DNA of 64,000 bases from Nocardioides marmotae (GTDB lineage: Bacteria; Actinomycetota; Actinomycetes; Propionibacteriales; Nocardioidaceae): assembly GCF_013177455.1 (NCBI RefSeq), contig NZ_CP053660.1, positions 1,364,001 to 1,428,000 of the forward strand. The letters run 5' to 3'. Each line of letters starts with the position of its first letter. Position 1 is the first letter of the stretch. Below, in pieces: positions 21,443 to 30,231 of the stretch. The notes below the pieces were generated by a model, which worked only from the letters and a program-made list of their open reading frames with translations, was not told where the DNA came from and ran no database searches. The translations under genes were made by a program, and so were the position numbers.

Positions 21443-22640
21443 GCACGAGGATCCGGTCGTCGTCCTCGGCCGGCTGGCCGCGGCCGTCGCGGTTGCTGGT
21501 GGTCAGCCAGAGCCGGCCGTCGGGGGCGAAGGCGACCGTGCGCATCCGGCCGAGCTCGCCGACGAGGAAGGCCTCGGGCTCGCCGGCGCCGTCGGGGCCG
21601 ACCGGGACCCGCCAGAGCCGCTCGCCGCGCAGCGCCGCGAGGTAGAGGTGCCCGTCGGCGTACGCGAGGCCGGAGGGGGAGGCCTCGTCGGTGGACCACT
21701 GCGCCTGCGGGTCGACGAAGTCGCCGCTGGGCCCGCCGTCGATGGTGCCCTCGGCGCGGCCCTCGACCTCGGGCCAGCCGTAGTTGGCGCCGGCCTCGAT
21801 CAGGTTGAGCTCGTCCCACGTGCTGTCGCCGAACTCCGAGGCCCACAGCCGGCCCTCGCCGTCGAAGGCCAGGCCCTGGACGTTGCGGTGGCCCCACGAC
21901 CAGACCGGCGAGTCGAACGGGTTGCCGGGGGCCGGGTCGCCGTCGGGGGTGATCCGCAGGATCTTGCCGCCGAGGTCGTCGCGGTCCTGGGCGCGCTCGC
22001 GCTCGCCGATCTCGCCGGTGGAGACGTAGAGGTAGCCGTCGGGGCCGAACAGGAGCCGCCCGCCGTCGTGCACGTAGCCGTTGGGGATGCCGGTGAGGAC
22101 CTCCTCGGTCGGGCCGAGCCGGTCCCCGCTCAGCTCGGCGCGCACCACCCGGTTGTCCTCGGCGGTGGAGACGTAGAGGTAGACCAACCGGTCCTCGGCG
22201 AAGGACGGCGAGACCGCGACGCCGAGCAGGCCGGCCTCCGTCTGGGGCTCGGCCTCCTCGACGGTGCCCAGCTCGGTGACCTCGCCCTCCGGGCTGACCC
22301 GGAGCACCCGGCGGCTGTCGCGCTCGGTGACGACGGCGTCGCCGTCGGGCAGGAAGTCCAGCCCCCACGGGGCGGCGAGCCCGGTGACCACGGTCTCGGC
22401 GATCCTCGGCCGCGCCGAGGTCGGCAGCTCGGTGCGCGCGCTCGGCGACGCGCCGGGGCCGGCCGAGCCGCTCGGGGAGGCCCCGGAGTCCTCGGCGTCG
22501 CCCGCGCGCGCGCTGGCCGGGGCGGTGCCGGTGACGTCGACCTCCACCTCGTCGCCGCCCTGGGCGCAGCCGGCGAGGGCGAGGGGCAGCACCAGCGCGC
22601 CCACGGCGTACGTCGCCGGCGACCGTCCGCGGCGGGCCAC
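21432..22640 (-). CDS. PQQ-type sugar dehydrogenase lipoprotein (glucose/sorbosone dehydrogenase family)
   Basis: 402 aa. The lipobox LALAGC (cleavage before the Cys, about residue 25) makes it a surface lipoprotein, followed by a Ser/Gly/Ala spacer to about residue 75. The six-blade propeller is recognisable by LAAPWGLDFLPDG, GLLGVAVSPSF, NGYVHDGGRLLFGPDGYLYVSTGE, GHRNVQGLAFD and GANYGWP. The His/Arg positions in GHRNVQGL match the active-site region of soluble glucose dehydrogenase-like proteins. It would oxidise a sugar with PQQ, although many family members have unknown substrate. It is separated by one base from the hydrolase gene upstream, so the two are co-transcribed. Confidence 0.9.
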   Translation of the reverse strand: MARRGRSPATYAVGALVLPLALAGCAQGGDEVEVDVTGTAPASARAGDAEDSGASPSGSAGPGASPSARTELPTSARPRIAETVVTGLAAPWGLDFLPDGDAVVTERDSRRVLRVSPEGEVTELGTVEEAEPQTEAGLLGVAVSPSFAEDRLVYLYVSTAEDNRVVRAELSGDRLGPTEEVLTGIPNGYVHDGGRLLFGPDGYLYVSTGEIGERERAQDRDDLGGKILRITPDGDPAPGNPFDSPVWSWGHRNVQGLAFDGEGRLWASEFGDSTWDELNLIEAGANYGWPEVEGRAEGTIDGGPSGDFVDPQAQWSTDEASPSGLAYADGHLYLAALRGERLWRVPVGPDGAGEPEAFLVGELGRMRTVAFAPDGRLWLTTSNRDGRGQPAEDDDRILVLRP

Positions 22641-22641
22641 C

Positions 22642-23568
22642 TCAGGCGACCTGGTCGTCGGAGACGCGGGCGAGGAGGTCCAGCAGCAGCCGGTGAACCT
22701 CGTCGGGGTGCTCCATCTGCACGAAGTGGGACCCCGGCAGCTCGACGTAGCTGGCGTCGGGGAGCCGCTCGGCGGCGGTCGCGATGTGCCGGGCGCCGGC
22801 CAGCACGTCCCAGCGGCCGGCGACGAGCACGCACGGGACGTCCACGCCGCTGAGCGAGACCCGGCGGTGCAGCGAGGTGGTCAGCGCCATGTGGAAGTAC
22901 CAGTCGATCGGCGTGGCCAGGAACGCCTTGACCGCCGCGGCCGCCAGCTGCGGGTCGGCCACGGGGAACATGAAGCCGGAGTGGCTGAGCACCGCGATCG
23001 CCCGATCGCCGATCGGCAGCCGGGTCGTCACCGGGGTGATCGCCTTGCCGGCGAGACGCACGACGCGGGAGAGGTTGACGGTGACCGCGCGCGCGGCGGG
23101 CCGCGGCAGGCGCAGCGGGCCGAGCATCGAGGAGAAGGTGTCGCCCGGGACCCCGGCCACCGCGAACAGCCCCTGGACCCGCTCGGGGTGGTCGACCGCG
23201 AGCTGGAACATCGTGTTGACGCCGATCGACCAGCCCATGACGACCACCCGGTCCAGGCCGAAGTGGTCCATCACCGACAGCGCGTCCTGCACCAGCTCGT
23301 CGACGCCGCACGCCTCGTCGCGGGCGGGGCGGTCCGAGCCGCCCGTGCCGCGGTGGTTCCAGGAGACGACGCGTACGCCGCAGGCGGGGTCGAGCAGCGC
23401 CGGCCACGCGAACGCGCTGGTGCCCAGGCCGTTGCACAGCAGCACGGTCGGGCCCTCGATGCGGTGGTCGGGGTCGTTGGTCCAGGCGCGGAGCCGGGTC
23501 CCGTCGTCGGAGAGGACGTCCCGGAAGGCGATCGTGGCGGCGGGCGCGGTGTCCGCGGTCGACTGCAT
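22642..23568 (-). CDS. Alpha/beta-hydrolase fold protein
   Basis: 308 aa with no signal peptide. The nucleophile elbow GWSIG, the oxyanion-hole region LLCNGLGTSAFAW and the loop WNHRGTGGS are present. A late Asp (AGRWDVLAG) and His (GSHFVQMEHP) complete the triad. The substrate is unknown; the fold includes esterases, dehalogenases and C-C hydrolases. The ATG at 23568 is chosen because the frame upstream lies in a non-conserved, Arg-rich region. It precedes the sugar dehydrogenase gene by one base. Confidence 0.9.
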   Translation of the reverse strand: MQSTADTAPAATIAFRDVLSDDGTRLRAWTNDPDHRIEGPTVLLCNGLGTSAFAWPALLDPACGVRVVSWNHRGTGGSDRPARDEACGVDELVQDALSVMDHFGLDRVVVMGWSIGVNTMFQLAVDHPERVQGLFAVAGVPGDTFSSMLGPLRLPRPAARAVTVNLSRVVRLAGKAITPVTTRLPIGDRAIAVLSHSGFMFPVADPQLAAAAVKAFLATPIDWYFHMALTTSLHRRVSLSGVDVPCVLVAGRWDVLAGARHIATAAERLPDASYVELPGSHFVQMEHPDEVHRLLLDLLARVSDDQVA

Positions 23569-23701
23569 GCGCCCCAGCGTGCCAGAGCGCGCCGACCGGG
23601 GGCGGGAATCGTGGTGGAGCACACGGGTGGACCCGGGGTCGGCGCGGGTGCGCACCCGGAGGAGACCGCCGGCCCGGCAGGGAGGTGCCGGGCCGGCGGC
23701 C

Positions 23702-23938
23702 TCAGCCGTGCGCCGCGCGCCTGGTCGCGACCGCCGGGGCGGTCGTCGGGGTCGTCCTCGTCGTCCCCGCCAGGACGGCGAGGAACTCCTCGACCTCCAC
23801 CTGCTCGGCACGTCGTCGGGCCAGTGCGGTGGAGGCGACCATGGCGTTGCGCCTGGCCTGCAGCTGCGACGCCTCCGGCCACTCACGGACCCGGTGGACG
23901 AGAGCCGGGAGGAGGGGGAGGGTCGCGCGGAGGGCCAT
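23702..23938 (-). CDS. Small hypothetical protein
   Basis: A 78-aa open frame from ATG 23938, preceded by TACGGT (a possible -10, about 23948-23953). It is predicted to be mostly helical, with hydrophobic N-terminus MALRATLPLLPALVHRVREW and a Thr/Ala-rich tail. There is no recognisable domain. The codon pattern is GC3-rich and compatible with coding. It stands alone between the hydrolase gene and a large inverted repeat. It could be spurious. Confidence 0.45.
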   Translation of the reverse strand: MALRATLPLLPALVHRVREWPEASQLQARRNAMVASTALARRRAEQVEVEEFLAVLAGTTRTTPTTAPAVATRRAAHG

Positions 23939-24047
23939 GCCCTCGACCGTAGGCAGCCCCGGCGACGCCCCGATCACCTGCGTGTGACGTCTGGGTGAAC
24001 AGCCCCGGCCCCGGCCCCGCGGTGCGTCCGGGCCGGCCGCGCGCCCT

Positions 24048-24117
24048 TGTAACGGACCGTTCGCCACTCTTCCTGCACGTTGCAGCGTGCAGGAAGAGCA
24101 GCGAACGATGCGTTACA
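24048..24117. repeat. 70-bp nested imperfect palindrome
   Basis: Symmetric blocks: TGTAACG-gacc-GTTCGC-ca-CTCTTCCTGCACG-ttgcag-CGTGCAGGAAGAG, then ca-GCGAAC-gatg-CGTTACA. The paired blocks total 26 bp. The outer half-sites are themselves palindromic (AACGGACCGTT and AACGATGCGTT). It lies 70 bp beyond the stop of the EamA gene and 110 bp before the small gene at 23938 (both on the minus strand). It could be a terminator or a protein-binding site. Confidence 0.85.
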
Positions 24118-24187
24118 TGCCCCCGCGGACCCCGCCGACCCCGCGGCCCCGGCGGACCCCGGCGAACCCCGCCGCCCCCCGCCGGGC

Positions 24188-25078
24188 TCAGTCGGGCGCG
24201 GGCTCCGCGAGGGTGCGGCCCGAGCGGGTGGCGCCGACGCTGGCGACGACGACGCAGGCCATCGCGAGCCACTGCACGGGGGCGAGCAGCTCACCGAGCA
24301 CCACGATGGCGGCCAGCGCCGCGGCCGCCGGTTCGAGCGACATCAGGATGCTGAACGTCGAGGGCTTGATCGAGCGGAGCGCGATCAGCTCGCAGGTGTA
24401 GGGCACGACCGAGCTCAGCAGGCCGACGAGCGCGCCGATGACGATCACGTGCAGGTCGGCGAGCTGGTCGCCGTACCGCCCCAGCGCGACGGGGGAGAGC
24501 AGCAGCGTCGCGACCACGCTCGCCACGGCGAGCCCGTCGAGGCCGCGCCAACGGGCGCCGGTCGCCGCGCTGAGCAGGATGTACGCCGCCCACGCGGCGC
24601 CGGCGAGGACGGCGTAGGCGACGCCGACGAGGTCGAGGTCGGTGCGCTCGAAGCCGAGCAGCAGCACGCCCAGGCCGGCCAGCCCGACCCAGGCCAGGTC
24701 GCGCAGCCGGCGCGAGCCGAGCACCGCGAGGGTCAGCGGGCCGACGAACTCGATGGTGACCGCGAGGCCGAGCGGGATCCGCTGGAAGGACTGGTAGATC
24801 GCCCAGTTCATGCACCCCAGCGACGCGCCGTACCCCAGCACGACCAGCCAGTCCTGCCGGGTCTTGCCGCGCAGCACCGGCCGCGCGACCGCGAGCAGCA
24901 CCAGCGCGCTGGTGACCAGGCGCAGCCACACGATCGTCGTGGGCGAGACCTCGTCGAAGAGGCTCTTGGCGATGCTCGCGCCGAGCTGGACCGAGGCGAT
25001 GCCGACGAGGACGAGCCAGACCGGCGACAGGGCTACCGATGAGTTCGCCCGCGTCACCGGGTCAACGTAGGCGAACAT
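24188..25078 (-). CDS. EamA/RhtA-type drug/metabolite transporter
   Basis: 296 aa from ATG 25078, with ten hydrophobic segments arranged as two EamA repeats. Segments such as LGCMNWAIYQSFQRIPLGLAV, and in the second half SSVVPYTCELIALRSIKPSTFS with LEPAAAALAAIVVLGE, match RhtA-like threonine/homoserine exporters. The protein exports a small metabolite, possibly an amino acid. I use 25078 rather than the ATG at 25138 because the longer form would overlap the divergent BNR gene starting at 25101. The two starts are only 22 bp apart. Confidence 0.9.
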   Translation of the reverse strand: MFAYVDPVTRANSSVALSPVWLVLVGIASVQLGASIAKSLFDEVSPTTIVWLRLVTSALVLLAVARPVLRGKTRQDWLVVLGYGASLGCMNWAIYQSFQRIPLGLAVTIEFVGPLTLAVLGSRRLRDLAWVGLAGLGVLLLGFERTDLDLVGVAYAVLAGAAWAAYILLSAATGARWRGLDGLAVASVVATLLLSPVALGRYGDQLADLHVIVIGALVGLLSSVVPYTCELIALRSIKPSTFSILMSLEPAAAALAAIVVLGELLAPVQWLAMACVVVASVGATRSGRTLAEPAPD

Positions 25079-25100
25079 CGCCACGGCGGAAGGAACGGGG

Positions 25101-26189
25101 ATGGCTCGCGGGACGATCTTGATGGTGGGCACGCGCAAGGGGCTGTGGGTCGGCCGCTCGGACGAGGCGCGCGAGGAGTGGTCCTTCTCCGGGCCGCACT
25201 TCGCGATGGAGGAGGTCTACTCCTGCATGGTCGACACCCGCGGCGAGCAGGTCCGCCTGCTCGCCGGCTCCGCCTCGACCTGGCTGGGCGCGCAGGTGCA
25301 CCGCTCGGCCGACCTCGGGGAGACCTGGGACGAGACGCCCGGCGGCGCGGTGCGCTTCCCCGACGACGTCGACGCCTCGGTCGAGCGGATCTGGCAGCTC
25401 GTGCCCGGCGTCGAGCCGGAGGTGGTCTGGGCCGGCACCGAGCCCGGCGCGGTGTTCCGGTCCCGCGACGGCGGGCAGACCTTCGCCCTCGAGCGCGGGC
25501 TGTGGGACCACCCCCACCGCACCGAGTGGGGGGAAGGCTTCGGCGGGCAGGCCTTCCACACCGTGCTCCCGCACCCGACCGACCCGGCGTCGGCGACCGT
25601 CGCGATCTCGACCGGCGGGGTCTACCAGACAGCCGACGACGGCGCCTCCTGGGAGCCGCGCAACACCGGCATCCGGGCGGACTTCCTGCCCGAGGGGCAG
25701 CAGTTCCCGGCGTTCGGCCAGTGCGTCCACAAGGTCACCCGCCACCCGGCGCGGCCCGAGCGCCTCTTCCTGCAGAACCACGGCGGCGTCTACCGCTCCG
25801 ACGACCACGCCGCCACCTGGACCTCGATCGCCGAGGGCCTGCCGAGCGACTTCGGCTTCCCCGTGGTCGTCCACCCGCACGACCCGGACACCGTCTACGT
25901 CTTCCCCCTCGGCGACGGTCGGTTCCCGCCCGACGGCCGCGCCCGTGTGTGGCGCTCGCGCGACGCCGGCGGGTCGTGGGAGGAGCTGGGCAAGGGACTG
26001 CCCGACGAGCTGTGGGCCGCGGTCGTGCGCGACGCGATGAGCGCCGACGAGCACGCCGAGGCGGGCCTGTACGTCGGCGCCCGCAACGGCACCGTGTGGT
26101 GCTCGACCGACGCGGGCGACACCTGGCGCTGCGCGGTCACCGACCTGCCCGACGTCATGGTCGTGCGCGCGGCGGCGGTCGACCTGTGA
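25101..26189 (+). CDS. BNR/sialidase-like beta-propeller protein (cytoplasmic)
   Basis: 362 aa, no signal peptide. At least six BNR-type Asp-box repeats of the form S-x-D-x-G-x-(T/S)-W are visible: RSADLGETW, RSRDGGQTF, TADDGASW, RSDDHAATW, RSRDAGGSW and STDAGDTW, about 55-65 residues apart. The fold is that of VPS10/sialidase propellers. The catalytic Tyr/Glu and Arg triad of true sialidases is not evident, so enzymatic activity should not be assumed. The RBS GGAAGGAA precedes the ATG. It is divergent from the EamA gene. Confidence 0.88.
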   Translation: MARGTILMVGTRKGLWVGRSDEAREEWSFSGPHFAMEEVYSCMVDTRGEQVRLLAGSASTWLGAQVHRSADLGETWDETPGGAVRFPDDVDASVERIWQLVPGVEPEVVWAGTEPGAVFRSRDGGQTFALERGLWDHPHRTEWGEGFGGQAFHTVLPHPTDPASATVAISTGGVYQTADDGASWEPRNTGIRADFLPEGQQFPAFGQCVHKVTRHPARPERLFLQNHGGVYRSDDHAATWTSIAEGLPSDFGFPVVVHPHDPDTVYVFPLGDGRFPPDGRARVWRSRDAGGSWEELGKGLPDELWAAVVRDAMSADEHAEAGLYVGARNGTVWCSTDAGDTWRCAVTDLPDVMVVRAAAVDL

Positions 26190-26263
26190 GCCGGCCCGTC
26201 TGACGCGTCACACCGGCTGAGACCGGCCGAGGAGCGTCGGCGGCCGGGACTAGGCTGGCGGGC

Positions 26264-27958
26264 ATGACCGAGCAGGACCCCCAGAAGCCCACGCCCGACA
26301 TCAAGCCCCGCTCGCGCGACGTCACCGACGGTCTCGAGCGGGCGGCGGCGCGCGGCATGCTGCGAGCGGTCGGCATGGGCGACGACGACTGGGAGAAGCC
26401 CCAGATCGGCGTCGCGTCGAGCTGGAACGAGATCACCCCCTGCAACCTCTCGCTGGACCGCCTCGCGAAGGCCGCGAAGAACGGCGTGCACGCGGCCGGC
26501 GGCTTCCCGATGGAGTTCGGGACCATCTCGGTCTCCGACGGCATCTCCATGGGCCACGAGGGCATGCACTTCTCGCTGGTCTCCCGCGAGGTCATCGCCG
26601 ACTCCGTCGAGGTCGTGATGAGCGCCGAGCGCCTCGACGGCTCGGTGCTCCTGGCCGGCTGCGACAAGTCGCTGCCGGGCATGATGATGGCCGCGGCCCG
26701 CCTCGACCTGGCCAGCGTCTTCCTCTACGCCGGCTCGATCATGCCCGGGAACGTCGACGGCAAGGACGTCACGATCATCGACGCCTTCGAGGCCGTCGGC
26801 GCGTGCCTGGCCGGCAAGATCACCCGCGAGGAGGTCGACCGGGTCGAGCGCGCGATCTGCCCGGGCGAGGGCGCCTGCGGCGGCATGTACACCGCCAACA
26901 CCATGGCCGCCGTCGCCGAGGCGATCGGCATGTCGCTGCCCGGGTCGGCCGCACCGCCGGCGGTCGACCGCCGCCGCGACGGCTTCGCCCACAAGTCCGG
27001 CGAGGCCGTGGTCAACCTGCTCCGCCAGGGCATCACCGCGCGGCAGATCATGACCAAGGAGGCCTTCGAGAACGCCATCACCGTCGTCATGGCCCTCGGC
27101 GGCTCCACCAACGCCGTGCTCCACCTGCTGGCCATGGCCCGCGAGGCCGAGGTCGACCTGACCATCGACGACTTCAACCGGATCGGCGACAAGGTCCCGC
27201 ACCTCGGCGACCTCAAGCCCTTCGGCAAGTACGTCATGTACGACGTCGACAAGGTCGGCGGCATCCCGGTGGTCATGAAGGCGCTGCTCGACGCCGGCCT
27301 CATGCACGGCGACTGCCTGACCGTCACCGGCAAGACGCTGGCCGAGAACCTCGCCGACCTCGCCCCGCCGGACCTCGACGACGACGTCATCCGCAGCCTC
27401 GACCGCCCGATCCACAAGACCGGCGGCCTGACCATCCTCAAGGGCTCGCTCGCCCCCGAGGGCGCGGTCGTGAAGACCGCCGGCTTCGACGAGTCGGTCT
27501 TCACCGGCACCGCCCGGGTCTTCGACGGCGAGCGCGCCGCGATGGACGCCCTCGCCGAGGGCCGCATCGTCGCCGGCGACGTCGTGGTCATCCGCTACGA
27601 GGGCCCCAAGGGCGGCCCCGGCATGCGCGAGATGCTCGCCATCACCGGCGCGATCAAGGGCGCCGGCCTCGGCAAGGACGTCCTGCTGCTCACCGACGGC
27701 CGGTTCTCCGGCGGGACGACCGGCCTCTGCGTGGGCCACGTCGCCCCCGAGGCCGTCGACGGCGGCCCGATCGCCTTCGTCCGCGACGGCGACCAGATCA
27801 CCCTCGACGTGCTCAACCGCAGCCTCGAGGTGGAGATGGCCGACCTGGAGGACCGCAAGGTCGGCTGGCAGCCCAACCCGCCGAAGTACACCCGCGGCGT
27901 CCTCGGCAAGTACGCCGCCACCGTCCGCTCCGCGGCCCACGGAGCGGTCACCAGCTGA
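26264..27958 (+). CDS. ilvD: Dihydroxy-acid dehydratase IlvD
   Basis: IlvD dehydrates 2,3-dihydroxy-isovalerate and -methylvalerate to the 2-keto acids in valine, leucine and isoleucine synthesis. The cluster-binding cysteines are visible in [14 protein letters not shown] and [12 protein letters not shown], and LTDGRFSGG is the C-terminal signature. Length (564 aa) is normal. It stands alone with its own promoter (TAGGCT, 26245-26250, shortly before the ATG), away from ilvBNC, as in many actinobacteria. No leader peptide is obvious here. Confidence 0.97.
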   Translation: MTEQDPQKPTPDIKPRSRDVTDGLERAAARGMLRAVGMGDDDWEKPQIGVASSWNEITPCNLSLDRLAKAAKNGVHAAGGFPMEFGTISVSDGISMGHEGMHFSLVSREVIADSVEVVMSAERLDGSVLLAGCDKSLPGMMMAAARLDLASVFLYAGSIMPGNVDGKDVTIIDAFEAVGACLAGKITREEVDRVERAICPGEGACGGMYTANTMAAVAEAIGMSLPGSAAPPAVDRRRDGFAHKSGEAVVNLLRQGITARQIMTKEAFENAITVVMALGGSTNAVLHLLAMAREAEVDLTIDDFNRIGDKVPHLGDLKPFGKYVMYDVDKVGGIPVVMKALLDAGLMHGDCLTVTGKTLAENLADLAPPDLDDDVIRSLDRPIHKTGGLTILKGSLAPEGAVVKTAGFDESVFTGTARVFDGERAAMDALAEGRIVAGDVVVIRYEGPKGGPGMREMLAITGAIKGAGLGKDVLLLTDGRFSGGTTGLCVGHVAPEAVDGGPIAFVRDGDQITLDVLNRSLEVEMADLEDRKVGWQPNPPKYTRGVLGKYAATVRSAAHGAVTS

Positions 27959-28029
27959 CCGCTCCGGCTCCGGGGCTCCTGCTGGTGCTGCTCGCGGCCT
28001 GAGCCCGCCGGTGGGGGAGGATGCGCCCC

Positions 28030-29046
28030 ATGGACCTCCGCTTCCCCCGCCCGCTCCGCCCCGGCGACCGGATCGGGGTGACCGCGCCGTCGGCGGGCGT
28101 GCAGCCCTCGATGCGCGCGCGCCTCGACGCGGCCGTGGCGGCGCTGGGCGGGCGCGGGCTGGAGGTCGTGCTGGGGGAGTGCCTCGGCACGACCGGCGTG
28201 ACCGCGGCGCCCAAGGAGCAGCGCGCCGCGGAGCTGACCGCGATGCTGTGCGACCCGACCATCGCCGCCGTCGTACCTCCCTGGGGCGGCGAGCTCGGCA
28301 TCGACGTGCTCGACCAGCTCGACTGGGCCGCGCTGGAGCAGGCCGAGCCGACCTGGCTGGTCGGGTTCAGCGACACCTCCCTGCTGCTGGTCGCGCTCAC
28401 CACCCGGCTCGGCTGGGGCACCCTGCACGGCTCGAACCTCATGGACAGCCCCTACGACCCGCCCGCCGGGCTGCTGCACTGGGTCGACGTCGCCTCGGCC
28501 ACCGGGCCGGTCACCCAGCGCAGCCCGGGCCGGTACCGGACCAGCGGCTGGGACGACTACGAGAACGACCCCGGGGTCTCGACGATGACCCTCGACGGCG
28601 CCGGCGGCTGGTCGGTGCTCGGCGGGGGCGGCGCCGACGTGACCGGCCGGCTGATCGGCGGCTGCGTGGAGATCATGGGCCCGATCGCCGGGACGCCGTA
28701 CGGCGACGTGCGGGCGTTCGGCGAGCGGCACGCCGACGAGGGCCTGCTCGTCTACCTCGAGGCGTGCGAGGACAACGCCTACACCATCGCCCGCACGCTG
28801 CACGGGCTGCGCCTGGCCGGCTGGTTCGACCACGCCAACGCCGTGCTCGTCGGGCGGACCGCAGCCCCCGACGCCCCCGACCTGAGCCAGCGCGAGGCGG
28901 TCGCCGACGCGCTCGGCGGGCTCGACGTGCCGGTCGTGCTCGACGTCGAGTGCGGCCACGTCCAGCCGTTCCTGCCGCTGGTCAACGGCGCGTCGGCCCG
29001 GGTCGTCGTCGACGACCGGCGCCACGAGCTGGTGCAGGAGTGGTGA
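28030..29046 (+). CDS. S66-family LD-carboxypeptidase / MccF-like serine peptidase
   Basis: 338 aa. The N-terminal PLRPGDRIGVTAPSAG and the nucleophile motif GFSDTS (Ser about 113) are hallmarks of peptidase family S66, and the downstream YLEACEDNAYT holds the catalytic Glu. Family members cleave muropeptide tetrapeptides (LdcA) or inactivate microcin C-type peptide-nucleotides (MccF). This branch, with a broad PPWGGELGIDVLDQLDW segment, looks closer to MccF-like proteins, but the choice is uncertain. The GGGGGAGG site sits immediately before the ATG at 28021, so I prefer the start at 28030. It overlaps the next gene by GTGA. Confidence 0.9.
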   Translation: MDLRFPRPLRPGDRIGVTAPSAGVQPSMRARLDAAVAALGGRGLEVVLGECLGTTGVTAAPKEQRAAELTAMLCDPTIAAVVPPWGGELGIDVLDQLDWAALEQAEPTWLVGFSDTSLLLVALTTRLGWGTLHGSNLMDSPYDPPAGLLHWVDVASATGPVTQRSPGRYRTSGWDDYENDPGVSTMTLDGAGGWSVLGGGGADVTGRLIGGCVEIMGPIAGTPYGDVRAFGERHADEGLLVYLEACEDNAYTIARTLHGLRLAGWFDHANAVLVGRTAAPDAPDLSQREAVADALGGLDVPVVLDVECGHVQPFLPLVNGASARVVVDDRRHELVQEW

Positions 29047-29783
29047 GCGTGCCTCAGGTGAGCCCCCACGTGAACGAGCACGCCCAGGCCGTCGGCCCCG
29101 AGGTCCCGGGCTGGTCGCCGCGCACGCCGCCCGTCCCGGTCGTGCTCGAGGGCCGGTACGTCCGCCTGGAGCCGGTCGCCGCGGCGCACGCCGAGCCGCT
29201 GTTCGAGGCGCTCGGCGCGGCCGAGGACGCCCCGCTGTGGACCTACCGCCCGGCCGCCCAGCCGGCCGACGCGGCCGCGATGGCCCGCGACGTCGTCGCC
29301 CCGCTCGCGGCCCACACCGGGGCGCTGACCTTCGCGATCGTCCCGACCGACGGCGCCGGCCCCGCGCGGGCGGCCGGCCTGGCGACGTACTGGCGGGTCG
29401 AGCCGACCCACGGGGTCGTCGAGATCTCCGGGGTGCTGTTCGCCCGGCGGCTCCAGCGCACCCGCGCCGCGACCGAGGCGATGCACCTGATGATCGGGCA
29501 CGCGATCGAGGAGTGGGGTTACCGCCGGGTGGAGTGGAAGTGCGACGCGCTCAACGAGCCGAGCCGGCGGGCGGCCGCGCGGCTGGGCTTCACCTACGAG
29601 GGCCGCTTCCGCCAGCACATGGTGACCAAGGGGCGCAGCCGCGACACCGACTGGTTCTCCCTCCTCGACGGGGAGTGGCCTACGGTCCGGGCCGCGCACG
29701 AGCGGTGGCTCGACCCCGCGAACTTCCATGCCGACGGCCGGCAGCGCGCCCGCCTGGAGGTCCCTCCGCCCTCGCAGGGGTGA
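29043..29783 (+). CDS. GNAT-family acetyltransferase (RimJ/RimL-type)
   Basis: 246 aa. The RimJ-like layout is clear: VVLEGRYVRLEPVAAAHAEPLFEAL at the N-terminus, the acetyl-CoA site near LFARRLQRTRAATEAMHLMI, then ALNEPSRRAAARLGFTYEG. The likely activity is N-acetylation of a protein N-terminus or a small amine. The start is GTG 29043, overlapping the peptidase stop, which suggests co-translation. If the peptidase is MccF-like, an acetyltransferase partner would recall the MccE/MccF pairing of microcin immunity, but this is only an inference from gene order. Confidence 0.9.
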   Translation: MSVPQVSPHVNEHAQAVGPEVPGWSPRTPPVPVVLEGRYVRLEPVAAAHAEPLFEALGAAEDAPLWTYRPAAQPADAAAMARDVVAPLAAHTGALTFAIVPTDGAGPARAAGLATYWRVEPTHGVVEISGVLFARRLQRTRAATEAMHLMIGHAIEEWGYRRVEWKCDALNEPSRRAAARLGFTYEGRFRQHMVTKGRSRDTDWFSLLDGEWPTVRAAHERWLDPANFHADGRQRARLEVPPPSQG

Positions 29784-29814
29784 CGCCATCGGCGCCGACT
29801 GCCAGGATCGGTCC

Positions 29815-30231
29815 ATGGACCAGCGGATCAGCTTCGTGACCCTCGCGGTGGCCGACCTGGACGCCAGCCGGGCCTTCTACCGCGACGGCCTGGGCTGGAC
29901 GGTCGCCCTCGACGTGCCCGGCGACGTGGTGATGATCGAGGTCGGCGCGCACGTGGTGCTCTCGCTGTGGGCGCGCGCGGCCTTCGAGGCCGAGGTCGGG
30001 CCGATCGCGGACGGGCCCGGCGTCGCGCCGTTCACCCTCGCCCACAACGTGGCGACCCCCGAGGAGGTCGACGCCGCCTTGGCGACCGCCCGCGCGGCCG
30101 GCGCGGACCCGGTGCACCCGGCCGCCGCGCGGGAGTGGGGCGGGTACTCCGGCTACTTCGCCGACCCCGACGGGTACCGCTGGGAAGTCGCGTACAACCC
30201 CGGACCCATCGGATCGAAGGTGCTGCCGTGA
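29815..30231 (+). CDS. VOC (glyoxalase-fold) protein
   Basis: 138 aa in one vicinal-oxygen-chelate module: ISFVTLAVADLDASRAFYRDGLGW at the start and SGYFADPDGYRWEVAYNP at the end. The metal-binding Glu is in WEVAYN. The substrate is unknown, since the family covers glyoxalase, resistance and dioxygenase activities. It is coupled by GTGA to the pterin-dehydratase/VOC fusion that follows, so the two VOC proteins may act together. Confidence 0.9.
   Translation: MDQRISFVTLAVADLDASRAFYRDGLGWTVALDVPGDVVMIEVGAHVVLSLWARAAFEAEVGPIADGPGVAPFTLAHNVATPEEVDAALATARAAGADPVHPAAAREWGGYSGYFADPDGYRWEVAYNPGPIGSKVLP

Noticed and set aside
25101..26189. True sialidase
   Set aside because: Asp-boxes are present but there is no signal peptide and no visible arginine triad. 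It is named only as a BNR propeller.
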